Counted from the stretch's first letter, positions 17,168-25,583 are shown. The stretch: DNA of 40,651 bases from HIMB59 sp038124765 (GCA_038124765.1 JAYPCO010000007.1:1-40651), one strand, 5' to 3'. Translations and numbers: made by a program. The notes: generated by a model not told the origin, from the letters alone.

Positions 17168-17606
17168 TTATTTTACTAATAATATTTTCAAAAATTGATT
17201 TTACTTCTAGATCTTTTATATCATTAAAATTTTCATTATTAATAGTTTTTACTGATGAGTTATTATTATCTCTGCTTGATTTAGCAATATAGTTTTCATT
17301 ACTAAAATTATCTTGAAAAAATATGATTTTATTAACTTTTAATCCAAGAATTTCTTCCATTTGGATCATGAGTTGATTTGTCTTGGTATGCATTTTAAAA
17401 GAGATTGAGGGGTCTAAATTTAACTCAATATTTAAAGAATCACTTTTAGAATTTAACGTAATTTTTTTAATACTTACTAAATTAGCATCCTTCTCAAATA
17501 TTTTATCCCAATTCTTAATAAGAAGAGTGCTTAACTTTAATTTTTTTTTATTTATCTTATTGACTAGGTGGAAAGCAATATCATTAAGTTTGTTAATTTT
17601 CTTCAT
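17154..17606 (-). CDS. DUF721 (DciA-like) protein
   Basis: A 150-aa basic protein. Its N-terminal half has the DUF721 pattern: a helical start, then LLIKNWDKIFEKDANLVSIKKI and a beta strand region. The C-terminal half is Asn/Lys-rich and poorly conserved. DUF721 includes DciA, which loads the replicative helicase in bacteria without DnaC, but the alphaproteobacterial members are divergent and this assignment rests on position next to dsbA-smc and on a weak pattern. Its start codon lies inside mutY on the other strand, and the first 13 codons of both genes overlap. Confidence 0.7.
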   Translation of the reverse strand: MKKINKLNDIAFHLVNKINKKKLKLSTLLIKNWDKIFEKDANLVSIKKITLNSKSDSLNIELNLDPSISFKMHTKTNQLMIQMEEILGLKVNKIIFFQDNFSNENYIAKSSRDNNNSSVKTINNENFNDIKDLEVKSIFENIISKINEKN

Positions 17607-18563
17607 AAAAATAATTTTATTAATTTAATCTTACAATGGTTTAAAAGAAATCAAAGAAACTTATACTGGAGGAGAAATAGAAACATTTACCTTACTTATT
17701 TATCGGAGGTAATGTTGCAACAAACAACTGTACCAACAGTAGAAAATAAAATAGAAATTTTTTTAAAAAAATTTCCAAATTTTCAATCCTTTAAAAGAAA
17801 AAAATTAGAAGACGTAATGTCAGTTTGGTCAGGGCTTGGGTACTATAATAGGGCAGTTAACTTATTTAAATCCATGCAATTAATTAATTTGAAATATGGC
17901 GGTATGCTCCCCAAATCTAAAATAGAACTAATGGGGTTACCAGGCATTGGTAAATATACTGCCAATGCAATATTAGCAATTGGTTTTAATAAGAAAGCAT
18001 TCCCCATTGATGTTAACATTAAAAGGCTAATTACTAGAATTATTGGCAAAAATATAAATGAAGATGATCTTGAACTGCTATTAGAAAATTTATTTATCAA
18101 CAAAAAATCTTTTAGGAAGTTTTCTGAGTCAATGATGGATTACAGCTCCTCGATTTGTTTAAAGAGCAAACCTAATTGTAGCAAATGTATTTTTAAAGAT
18201 TTTTGTAAATCTGCTAATAAAACTTTTATCGTTAAAAAAATAAAAAAGAATATTAAAAATTTAGATTTTTATATAATCGAAAAAAATAATAAAATTCTAT
18301 TTATTAATAATCCTTCATTTAATTTTTATAAATCATTTCCACATTTGCCATCAAACTTGGACAAAAAAATCATTTCAAACATTAAAAAGACTAATATTGA
18401 AAAAATAAAATCTTTCAACTATTCCATAACAACAAATTTATTTAATATAAATGTATATAAAGTTAGCCAGTCTTTAAGTGTTCAAGAAGCTAGTTGGGTT
18501 AATATTAGTTCAATTAATAAGTTGCCTTTACCAACATTATTTAAAAAAGTATTATTTGATTAG
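17568..18563 (+). CDS. mutY: A/G-specific adenine DNA glycosylase
   Basis: Removes adenine paired with 8-oxoguanine. The 331-aa product has the catalytic Glu47 in LSEVMLQQT, the helix-hairpin-helix LPGIGKYTANAI, catalytic Asp148 in PIDVN (DGN is more usual) and the [4Fe-4S] cysteines 197, 204, 207 and 213 with C-x6-C-x2-C-x5-C spacing. The C-terminal NUDIX-like 8-oxoG recognition domain (about 225-331) is short and Lys/Asn-rich. The start is GTG; no other in-frame start is available before the conserved core, so the 39-base overlap with the divergent DUF721 gene appears real. Confidence 0.94.
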   Translation: MESNIIKFVNFLHKNNFINLILQWFKRNQRNLYWRRNRNIYLTYLSEVMLQQTTVPTVENKIEIFLKKFPNFQSFKRKKLEDVMSVWSGLGYYNRAVNLFKSMQLINLKYGGMLPKSKIELMGLPGIGKYTANAILAIGFNKKAFPIDVNIKRLITRIIGKNINEDDLELLLENLFINKKSFRKFSESMMDYSSSICLKSKPNCSKCIFKDFCKSANKTFIVKKIKKNIKNLDFYIIEKNNKILFINNPSFNFYKSFPHLPSNLDKKIISNIKKTNIEKIKSFNYSITTNLFNINVYKVSQSLSVQEASWVNISSINKLPLPTLFKKVLFD

Positions 18564-19628
18564 TTATTTTCTAATTTTTTTTCTAATTTCATCAATGGAG
18601 ATTAGTTTTTTTGACTTGTCTTCATAGTGCCAGAAATCCCATCCGTTAAAAGAAGAGGTATTATTGACCTTGGCAGCGATTTTATGTATGGAGCCCCTCT
18701 CATTTTCATATGAAATACTACCATCAGAGTTAATAGTTGCCCGGTAGCTTTTTTTATTATTGTACAAATTTGACCCAGGTTTGAGATAGCCACTATCAAT
18801 TAAAGTACCAAAAGGAATTTTTTGTACCGGTTTATCTTTTTCATTTAACTCAAGTAACTCATCTTTTAGAGATTTGATATTTTTAATTCTTCCAGTTGCT
18901 AAGTTGAAGTATGTATTATCTCTTTCAAAACCAATAAAATTTCTTCCAAGATATTTAGCTGCTGCACAAAAACTGCCGGTTCCTGCAAAAGGTTCCAAGA
19001 GTAAATCTCCTTTAACTGAGGTCTGGAGAATTATTTTTTTCATTAAGGAAAGGGGTTTTTGAGTTGGATGAGCAGTTTGATTGTTAGGGAGTTTTAATCG
19101 CTCTTTTCCTGAGCATATGGGAAAATTCCAAATACTTCTCTCTTGTTTATCTTCATTAGCCACTTTTAAAGTATGATAGTTAAATTGATATTTTGACTTA
19201 GGACTTTTAGAGCACCAAATAAGTGTTTCATGGGCATTGGTCAACCTAGTTGCTCTAAAATTTGGCAATGGATTTGATTTGGCCCAGATGACATCATTTA
19301 ATATCCAAAAATCTAGATCTTGTAAAATTTTACCAATCCTAAATATATTATGATACGAGCCTATTATCCATAAACCCCCATCGTCCTTTAGAACTCTTTT
19401 ACATTCTTTTAAATATTGAGTTGTAAACTCATCATAGCTTTCAAAACTACCAAATTTATCCCAATCTTGACTGACACCGTTTACAACAGAGTGATTAGGC
19501 CTTGTAAGTGTTTTGTTAAGTTGAAGGTTGTAGGGTGGGTCAAGAAAAATTAAATCAATACTGTTACTATCGACACCTTTTAAGAGATCAATACAATCGC
19601 CTAAATAAATTTTGTTGGCCTTCAACAT
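18564..19628 (-). CDS. ccrM: GANTC-specific adenine DNA methyltransferase CcrM
   Basis: Beta-class N6-adenine methyltransferase that methylates GANTC and takes part in cell-cycle control in alphaproteobacteria. The 354-aa product has DPPY (30-33) before the SAM motif FAGTG (214-218), the beta-class order, and TAHPTQKP. The C-terminal domain (about 270-350), with PFGTLIDSGYLKPG and WDFWHYE, is diagnostic for CcrM against other beta enzymes. The length is almost that of Caulobacter CcrM. It is last in the leftward UDG-slt-moaB-rnhB-ccrM unit, 61 nt after rnhB, and abuts the convergent mutY without a spacer. Confidence 0.95.
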   Translation of the reverse strand: MLKANKIYLGDCIDLLKGVDSNSIDLIFLDPPYNLQLNKTLTRPNHSVVNGVSQDWDKFGSFESYDEFTTQYLKECKRVLKDDGGLWIIGSYHNIFRIGKILQDLDFWILNDVIWAKSNPLPNFRATRLTNAHETLIWCSKSPKSKYQFNYHTLKVANEDKQERSIWNFPICSGKERLKLPNNQTAHPTQKPLSLMKKIILQTSVKGDLLLEPFAGTGSFCAAAKYLGRNFIGFERDNTYFNLATGRIKNIKSLKDELLELNEKDKPVQKIPFGTLIDSGYLKPGSNLYNNKKSYRATINSDGSISYENERGSIHKIAAKVNNTSSFNGWDFWHYEDKSKKLISIDEIRKKIRK

Positions 19629-19689
19629 GGAAGAATCTTAGCTTTTTAGAGGAATCTTGAATAGGGAGGGATGTTTATATTGTTGATAA
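19629..19689 (-). promoter_or_regulatory. ccrM leader with two GANTC sites
   Basis: GAATC occurs at 19633-19637 and 19652-19656, both within the repeat GAATCTT, 5 and 24 bases upstream of the ccrM start codon. These are targets of the enzyme itself. In Caulobacter, methylation sites in the ccrM leader are reported to affect its expression, so a feedback role is plausible here. A TATAAA on the minus strand (within 19673-19680) could be a -10 element. The promoter itself is inferred. Confidence 0.5.
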
Positions 19690-19733
19690 CTACGTTGATA
19701 ACTTATTAATTATTTGCGTAATTGGTTGATAAG
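19681..19733 (-). repeat. Three TTATCAAC repeats upstream of ccrM
   Basis: On the minus strand TTATCAAC occurs three times: at 19682-19689, 19694-19701 and 19725-19732. The copy next to ccrM continues with A (TTATCAACA), one base from the DnaA box TTATCCACA. Two copies lie in the end of rnhB and one just after its stop codon. The first two are 12 bases apart, about one helical turn. Confidence 0.45.
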
Positions 19734-20292
19734 TTTTTCTATGATATTTACTCACACCATAAATCTTTATAGCATCCAAATGTTTTTTAGTTGCATAACC
19801 AGCATTTTTATCCCACTGATAAAATTTTTCAATTCGGTGAAGTTTTTCTAATAACTTATCCCTGAAGCATTTAGCTACGATAGATGCTGCAGATACCTGT
19901 GGATATTTATCATCAGCTTTAATTACAGCACTGATATTGAATTTTGATAAACCTGAGGGAATAAATTTTCCATCAATAATTATTTCGTCATCTAAGGCAC
20001 TAATTTTTAAAATTGCTTTTTTCATAGACAATAAAACAGCATTATGAATATTCACTTCTTCAATTTCTCTTTTTTTTCCAATAACTATGCTGTAATTAAA
20101 ATCACTATTCTTATTTCTTTTGAGAAAATCGAAGATTATCTCTCTGTTTTTTTTTGTAATTTTTTTAGAGTCTTTTATAGGAAAAGGTAATTTTTCAAAA
20201 AAATTATTTTTAGCTCTAAAGGCGCAGACGACCAAGCTACCAACCAACGAACCTCTACCAACTTCATCGACACCAGTTATGAATTTATTCAT
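19690..20292 (-). CDS. rnhB: Ribonuclease HII
   Basis: Removes RNA primers and single ribonucleotides from DNA. The 200-aa product opens with GVDEVGRGSLVGSL (catalytic Asp9, Glu10), then has KDSKKIT, a central IIDGKF strand (catalytic Asp) and KADDKYPQVSAASIVAK, all typical of RNase HII. It overlaps moaB by eight bases. With rnhA at 10013-10474, both RNase H types are encoded in this window. Proximity to ccrM is a known alphaproteobacterial arrangement. Confidence 0.96.
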   Translation of the reverse strand: MNKFITGVDEVGRGSLVGSLVVCAFRAKNNFFEKLPFPIKDSKKITKKNREIIFDFLKRNKNSDFNYSIVIGKKREIEEVNIHNAVLLSMKKAILKISALDDEIIIDGKFIPSGLSKFNISAVIKADDKYPQVSAASIVAKCFRDKLLEKLHRIEKFYQWDKNAGYATKKHLDAIKIYGVSKYHRKTYQPITQIINKLST

Positions 20293-20806
20293 TAAGTCGA
20301 GGGATTAATTCAATAAAATTACAAGGCTTATGTCTATTATCTAATTGATAAAATAAGATTTCATTCCAAGCATCTTTAACTGCAGAGGTGGAACCAGGTA
20401 GGCAAAATACATATTTTTTGTTCACTAAAAACGCACTGCTCCTAGATTGAATTGTTGATGTGCCTATTTTTTTATAACTTAAATATCTAAATAGTTCTCC
20501 AAAGCCAGGAATTTCAATTTCTGCGATAGATTTTACTGCATCTATAGTGTTATCTCTGCCCGTAAGACCCGTACCCCCCGTTGTGATAACTACATCATCA
20601 ATTCCAGTTTTGGTTATATTTTCTATGTGTTGGATGATGTCTTGAGGGTTATCTTTAATAATTGCATATGAAGAGCAATGATGATTTTTATTTTTAATAG
20701 CTTCTTTTAGAAATTTTCCAGATTTATCTGTCGTTTCATCTCTTGAATCTGAGATAGTTACTATGCCAATATTTATTTTTTGAAATACGATTTTATCGTC
20801 AATCAT
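20285..20806 (-). CDS. moaB: Molybdenum cofactor biosynthesis protein MoaB/Mog family
   Basis: MoaB/Mog proteins bind molybdopterin and adenylate it or assist in this. The 173-aa product shows the MoCF-binding fold with IGIVTISDSRDETTDKSG, VITTGGTGLTGRDNT and FCLPGSTSAVKDAW, the three conserved blocks. The length fits stand-alone MoaB. It overlaps slt and rnhB by eight bases each. No other molybdenum cofactor gene is in this window, so its use here cannot be judged. Confidence 0.92.
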   Translation of the reverse strand: MIDDKIVFQKINIGIVTISDSRDETTDKSGKFLKEAIKNKNHHCSSYAIIKDNPQDIIQHIENITKTGIDDVVITTGGTGLTGRDNTIDAVKSIAEIEIPGFGELFRYLSYKKIGTSTIQSRSSAFLVNKKYVFCLPGSTSAVKDAWNEILFYQLDNRHKPCNFIELIPRLNE

Positions 20807-22493
20807 TTACATTAATCACAATCTTATTATTCTCAATTAATTCATCAGCATATTTAAATGAATTATGATTGATTAATTCGTATATAACAAGATTTGTTAA
20901 AACTCGTTCTACAAATAATCTTGTTTCCCTTGAGGGAATAGACTCAATTAGTAGAAAACTGTCGTCATTAAATGTTGTTTTTTTCATCCATTTAGAAAGG
21001 TTCCCTGGACCAGCGTTGTAGGAAATTAGTGCTTTTAAAAGATCGCCATTGATATGGTCTAGCTCAAGTAAACTTGCAATATACAAACTTCCAGTTTCTA
21101 TATTAATTTTTGGATCATAGAGATATCTTGGGTTAGCTTTAAAATCATATTTTTTGTTAACCATTCGGGCTGTTGAGGGTAGTATTTGCATTAACCCATA
21201 TGCCTTTTTGCCACTTTTTGCAAAGGAGCTAAATTCAGACTCTTGTCTGATCATACTAGTGATCAAAATAGGGTCCATCTTTCCCATATCATAATTATTT
21301 ATCCATTTTGGCATTGGATAGAGATACTTAATGGGGGCGTTTTCTTTGAATAGATATTTTGCTGTTTTGATTTGTAGAGAGCTTAAATCGTTTTGAATTG
21401 CAAATTGTAGTATAATTTTTTTGAATCGATCATTAGTCAAATTTTGAACTCTATTCATTTCAATTTCCGCTATAGGCAGTTCGCCAATTTCAACTAATGC
21501 TTCTATTCTTTTTCCTAAATTTGTATTAAGAAAAGATTTTAAATCTGACTCTGTTTCTTTTTCATTTATATCAATATCAACTATTGGTTTATCGAGTATG
21601 CGACATGATAAGATAGAGTAAATATTAAATGAGGGAGAACATGCAGAATTAAGTGCTTCTAAAGAAGCATGAAAAGTGACAGTGTCCTTTGCATCTTTTG
21701 ATGCAGACAAAAAAGACCAGTAGGATCCAGCATCGCCCAACCAATCATTATTAGTAATTTTAGATAGTATCAAAAATTGTCTTGAGGCTTTTTGATATTC
21801 GCCTTGTCGATAGTATGATAGCCCTTTTATCCATAACCCTTCAGAGTAAGGTTCCTTTAAAAAAGCATTATCATTTAGAACATTTATCGCCTTTTCATCT
21901 AAATTTGCTAAATAGTAACCATTTGCAATTTTAGAGAGTAAGAATGATTTTTCTTTTTCATTAAAATATTTTATATGATGATTTAAATATTCAAGTGCCC
22001 CAGTTGGCCAACCTCTTCCAACCCTTGATCGAATGGTATTATAGATACTAACTTTTTTAGAGTAGTTTTTTTCTGAGAATATTTGTTTTAGAGGACTCGG
22101 TGTTTTGGGTTTGTTTTCATCTTGTTGAAATATTTGATCTAAATCGGGATAACGGTATTTTTGAGGTTTTTTTGCATCACTTGGCATCCTCTTTAAGGCA
22201 AGTTTATAGATACGATTAGCTTCATAGTGATCGCTATATGACTCTAACCAGGTTTTTAACTCTAGAAAGCTTGATCGATGCTTTGTGGGGTGTAATAGTT
22301 TTAGAGCCTCTACATGCCCCATAAGCGTCAAATCATCAAGTTTTGCAATATTTTTTTCACCATTTTTGAAATCGCCATTACGATAATCATTGAAAATCTC
22401 TTTATAGAGATTGATGTCATTGTTCGAAAGTGCAAAAACACTTTTTGAAAAAAAAATAAAAAATAAAAAAATTATAATTCTCATATCAGCCAC
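20799..22493 (-). CDS. slt: Soluble lytic murein transglycosylase
   Basis: Periplasmic enzyme that cleaves peptidoglycan with formation of 1,6-anhydro ends. The 564-aa protein has a signal peptide (about 1-21), a long alpha-helical N-terminal superhelix as in Slt70, and a C-terminal lysozyme-like SLT domain with catalytic Glu418 in MIRQESEF, then AYGLMQILPSTAR and LISYNAGPGN. A second Met follows three residues after the first and would give a more usual signal peptide start. The gene overlaps the UDG-like gene and moaB by eight bases each. Confidence 0.94.
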   Translation of the reverse strand: MADMRIIIFLFFIFFSKSVFALSNNDINLYKEIFNDYRNGDFKNGEKNIAKLDDLTLMGHVEALKLLHPTKHRSSFLELKTWLESYSDHYEANRIYKLALKRMPSDAKKPQKYRYPDLDQIFQQDENKPKTPSPLKQIFSEKNYSKKVSIYNTIRSRVGRGWPTGALEYLNHHIKYFNEKEKSFLLSKIANGYYLANLDEKAINVLNDNAFLKEPYSEGLWIKGLSYYRQGEYQKASRQFLILSKITNNDWLGDAGSYWSFLSASKDAKDTVTFHASLEALNSACSPSFNIYSILSCRILDKPIVDIDINEKETESDLKSFLNTNLGKRIEALVEIGELPIAEIEMNRVQNLTNDRFKKIILQFAIQNDLSSLQIKTAKYLFKENAPIKYLYPMPKWINNYDMGKMDPILITSMIRQESEFSSFAKSGKKAYGLMQILPSTARMVNKKYDFKANPRYLYDPKINIETGSLYIASLLELDHINGDLLKALISYNAGPGNLSKWMKKTTFNDDSFLLIESIPSRETRLFVERVLTNLVIYELINHNSFKYADELIENNKIVINVND

Positions 22494-23178
22494 CCAATTG
22501 CCTGCTAATTTCCTTTAAATCTTCCCAAGCCTCCTTTTTTAACTCAGGGTTATTTATTAACATTAGAGGTTCATATAAAACCCTACATTTTTTTGGCGTA
22601 ATGTCATTCGGAGTATTAAAATCAAACCATTTTCCTCTTAATGACATTGATGATAAATCTGTAGCTAAAAGCATTTTTATACAAAAATTAGAGAGAATAA
22701 TTAAAAATTTTGGATTTAATAATTCAATTATTCTGTAATTTATTATTTGCATCGTTTGAATAAAAGAGTCATTTTCTTTTATTTCTTCTAGGCCTCTAGG
22801 TATGTATGAGCATAAGGCTATTTTGTCTCTATTAATTTTAATTCCTTCTAGCATTTTATCAAATAATTGACCGGGTTCGCCGTCTAGAATTTTATTATCA
22901 TTCACACCGCACTTACCGTACATGAAAAGTATTTTTGATTTTTGGTTTCCTTCAATAAGATTAACATTTAGTTTATTATTTTTATTAAAAGTATTATTCA
23001 AAAAATTCTGAAGATCTTCAATGGTTTGAGCATCGTTAGGTGAAATAATTGAGTTCGACTTAATTTTAATGCTCTGATTACTATTTGAAATATATTGTTT
23101 ATCAGCATGTTTTTGATATTCATTTAAATTCATCAATTCCAAAAGAATATTTTTTTGATACTGTTTAGAAATTGTCAT
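22486..23178 (-). CDS. Uracil-DNA glycosylase-like protein, probably without catalytic motifs
   Basis: A 230-aa protein with the overall plan of alphaproteobacterial family 4 type uracil-DNA glycosylases: an N-terminal variable part, GEPGQLFDKML (matching the G-x-GQLLDKML block), NPKFLIILSN (strand and Gly/Ser turn), LRGKWF, and NPELKKEAWEDL near the end. The motifs that do the chemistry are altered: GEAPG is replaced by GKCGV, the RPPGNR-like loop by PRGLEEIKE, and the catalytic TYHPAYLL by LYEPLMLI. Four cysteines are present but not in the iron-sulfur spacing. Its start codon shares two bases with that of the divergent TPR gene. Confidence 0.75.
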   Translation of the reverse strand: MTISKQYQKNILLELMNLNEYQKHADKQYISNSNQSIKIKSNSIISPNDAQTIEDLQNFLNNTFNKNNKLNVNLIEGNQKSKILFMYGKCGVNDNKILDGEPGQLFDKMLEGIKINRDKIALCSYIPRGLEEIKENDSFIQTMQIINYRIIELLNPKFLIILSNFCIKMLLATDLSSMSLRGKWFDFNTPNDITPKKCRVLYEPLMLINNPELKKEAWEDLKEISRQLGG

Positions 23179-24772
23179 GCTTAACCTTTTAAAAATATCC
23201 CTATTTATATTTTGTTTTCTTAAGGTTGTATATTCTAATGCAGGTCAATTTATCCCCTCAAGAGATAATCAGATGCTAAGCTCTATATATTCAGAGTTTA
23301 ATAATGATTTCATTGCTTGGGATGAACTTCCAAAATATGAGGAATTTTCAGATCCATCTCAATTTTTTTTGAATTCAATAATCTCCGGTAATGCCGACTT
23401 TGATGATATAACTAATAATTTCAATAATTTTTCAGTAGAACTAATTAAAGCATTAAAGAACTTAAATAGAAATTACTGCTCTAAATTATCATTTGATAAC
23501 CCGAAATATATTTTTGAGGAGGTAATGTTTAACAGTTACAACTTCTGGATGTCATATTGCAATCAAGAAAATTTTACTAATAACTCGTTAGATCAAAAAT
23601 TAAATTTGATTGATAGTCGTTTTCAAAATATTCAATTTATCAATAGATTATACTTTTATTATTTAGAAAATGAATCTGCAGGAATTTTAAATTTATACAA
23701 AGAACTAGATTCAAGTGATCTTATTTACAGCCTTAATTCAAAAGAAATTAATTTGACTAAAAATATTTTTAATAAACAAAAAATTAATTTTGATGATAGT
23801 AGGATTTTTCAAAAATCTAATTCGTTTAGTGGTCTAACTTTAGAGTTAGATGAATCTTATCAAATAAATGACTTCAGAGACTTAATTTACGCACAAGTTT
23901 TTCAAACAGGAATTTATTATTTTTATGCTCAACAATATAGTGATGCGATTGGATTATTATCTTATTTAGAGTTAATTGATAAAAAAAATAAAGATTTTTA
24001 TATTTTTAAAAAATTATCTTTATTCTCTGAACTTTTAAATGATGAAAAGTTAATTAACAGATTAGAGAAACAACAGTTTAGTAACGTAAAATTTGATTTC
24101 TTTAAACAACATTTATTAATTTCACTTATGAATGAAAATGATTTGAGTTTTGATGAACTAACTTCTTTTAACAAAGGTTTTGATGGTTTGACGGAGTGGC
24201 AAAAACTTGAGTTAAATCTAGAGATAGCTATTGAAATGTATAGTCGTAATGAAAATCTAATTGCGTTAAAGTTTATTGAAGATTGTTGTCTTGATTTAAT
24301 TGATATTTCTCAAGATCCTATTCATTTATTTAAGTATGGAATTTTGCTAGAGCGCAATGAAAAAACTAAAAAAGCAGAACAAATTATTAAAAGAAGTATT
24401 GATTTATCCAATAATAAATATCCATATATTTTAAATTATTTAGCTTATTTATGGGTAGAAAATAATAAAAATTTAGATGAAGCTGAACAAATGCTTTTAC
24501 AGGCAGTAGAGGATTCTAATTATGAAGATGGTGCAATTTTAGACAGTCTTGGATGGCTATATTTCAAAAAAAATAATATTGAATTAGCAGAAAAATGGGT
24601 ACATCAAGCTTATCTAATGGAACCAGCAGAGCCAGAAATTATTGATCACCTCTCTCAAATTTACAAAAAACTAGGTAGAGATAAAGAGTCTATTTTTTTA
24701 GATAATAAAATTATCTTATTTCATATCGATTATTATAAATATCAAGAGATAATTAATAGATATGAGGGTTAA
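23177..24772 (+). CDS. Exported TPR-repeat protein
   Basis: A 531-aa protein with an N-terminal signal peptide (about 1-22) and TPR repeats, clearest in the C-terminal third: NYLAYLWVENNKNLDEAEQML, ILDSLGWLYFKKNNIELAEKW and the following repeat. The N-terminal two thirds are weakly conserved, Asn/Phe-rich helices that look like degenerate repeats. TPR proteins next to ispE are common in alphaproteobacteria, role unknown; a scaffold role in the periplasm or at the outer membrane is only a guess. The ATG overlaps the CAT of the divergent UDG-like gene, so no intergenic space is left for a promoter. The 3' end overlaps ispE by 11 bases. Confidence 0.85.
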   Translation: MLNLLKISLFIFCFLKVVYSNAGQFIPSRDNQMLSSIYSEFNNDFIAWDELPKYEEFSDPSQFFLNSIISGNADFDDITNNFNNFSVELIKALKNLNRNYCSKLSFDNPKYIFEEVMFNSYNFWMSYCNQENFTNNSLDQKLNLIDSRFQNIQFINRLYFYYLENESAGILNLYKELDSSDLIYSLNSKEINLTKNIFNKQKINFDDSRIFQKSNSFSGLTLELDESYQINDFRDLIYAQVFQTGIYYFYAQQYSDAIGLLSYLELIDKKNKDFYIFKKLSLFSELLNDEKLINRLEKQQFSNVKFDFFKQHLLISLMNENDLSFDELTSFNKGFDGLTEWQKLELNLEIAIEMYSRNENLIALKFIEDCCLDLIDISQDPIHLFKYGILLERNEKTKKAEQIIKRSIDLSNNKYPYILNYLAYLWVENNKNLDEAEQMLLQAVEDSNYEDGAILDSLGWLYFKKNNIELAEKWVHQAYLMEPAEPEIIDHLSQIYKKLGRDKESIFLDNKIILFHIDYYKYQEIINRYEG

Positions 24773-25583
24773 GCTTCTATCCCCGGCAAAAATAAATCAC
24801 TCCCTAAGAGTAATTGCTTTTAACCAATTAGAAAAAAAACATAAATTAAGTTCTAGAGTTAATTTACTCAAACTCTCAGATATAATTACTATCTCAAATA
24901 GTAAAAAACTTTCCATTAATTACTTTTACCAAAAAAAAAAATTAATTATTAAAAATGATATAATTCTTAAAGCGATTAAATATTTTGATCATAAATATAA
25001 TAAAAAATCCAATTTTATAATTTCTATACAAAAAAAGATACCTATTGGATATGGCCTTGGCGGAGGCTCCTCTAATGCTGCAACAATTTTAAAATTTTTA
25101 TACAAGTTTTATGATTTACCAAGTTTGCATTTTTATAAAGATGCACCTTTTTTAGGATCTGATGTATTGCTTTTTTCTGATCAATCACCAAAAATTATTG
25201 ACGGTCTTAAAAATGCTAGATCCACATTGGGGTTAAACAATAAGATACCAAGGTGGAGGAAAATTTTTTTAATTTTTCCTCAAAAAAAAAATATTACAAA
25301 AGTTATATTTCAAAAATACTTTGATGATAAAAACAAATATCTAAAATTGAAAAAAAATAAAAATGACTTGATTTATGCTGCTTTTGAAAAGAATAAAGAG
25401 TTAGAGCGGATTTATAATTTTTTGAATAATTTTAACGCAAATTTTAAATCTTTTGGCATGAGTGGCAGTGGTTCATGTCTTTTTGTTTCATTCAAATCAA
25501 TTTCAGCTGAAAAGACTATAAATAGACATTTTTCTAATAAATTTCCTTTGGTTAGAATTGAAAAAACCTATTATTTCGGATAA
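24762..25583 (+). CDS. ispE: 4-diphosphocytidyl-2-C-methyl-D-erythritol kinase
   Basis: GHMP-family kinase of the non-mevalonate isoprenoid pathway. The 273-aa product begins with SPAKINHSLRV (Lys10) and has the ATP-binding loop PIGYGLGGGSSNAA (94-107), GSDV (Asp134, catalytic) and the third motif FGMSGSGSCLFVSF near the end. It is somewhat shorter and more Lys/Asn-rich than typical IspE, in line with the AT bias. It overlaps the TPR gene by 11 bases and is followed after 16 nt by tRNA-Gln. Confidence 0.95.
   Translation: MRVKLLSPAKINHSLRVIAFNQLEKKHKLSSRVNLLKLSDIITISNSKKLSINYFYQKKKLIIKNDIILKAIKYFDHKYNKKSNFIISIQKKIPIGYGLGGGSSNAATILKFLYKFYDLPSLHFYKDAPFLGSDVLLFSDQSPKIIDGLKNARSTLGLNNKIPRWRKIFLIFPQKKNITKVIFQKYFDDKNKYLKLKKNKNDLIYAAFEKNKELERIYNFLNNFNANFKSFGMSGSGSCLFVSFKSISAEKTINRHFSNKFPLVRIEKTYYFG

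Noticed and set aside
18602..18799. Minus-strand 65-codon frame inside ccrM
   Set aside because: It is out of frame within the conserved CcrM C-terminal domain and has no recognisable sequence.
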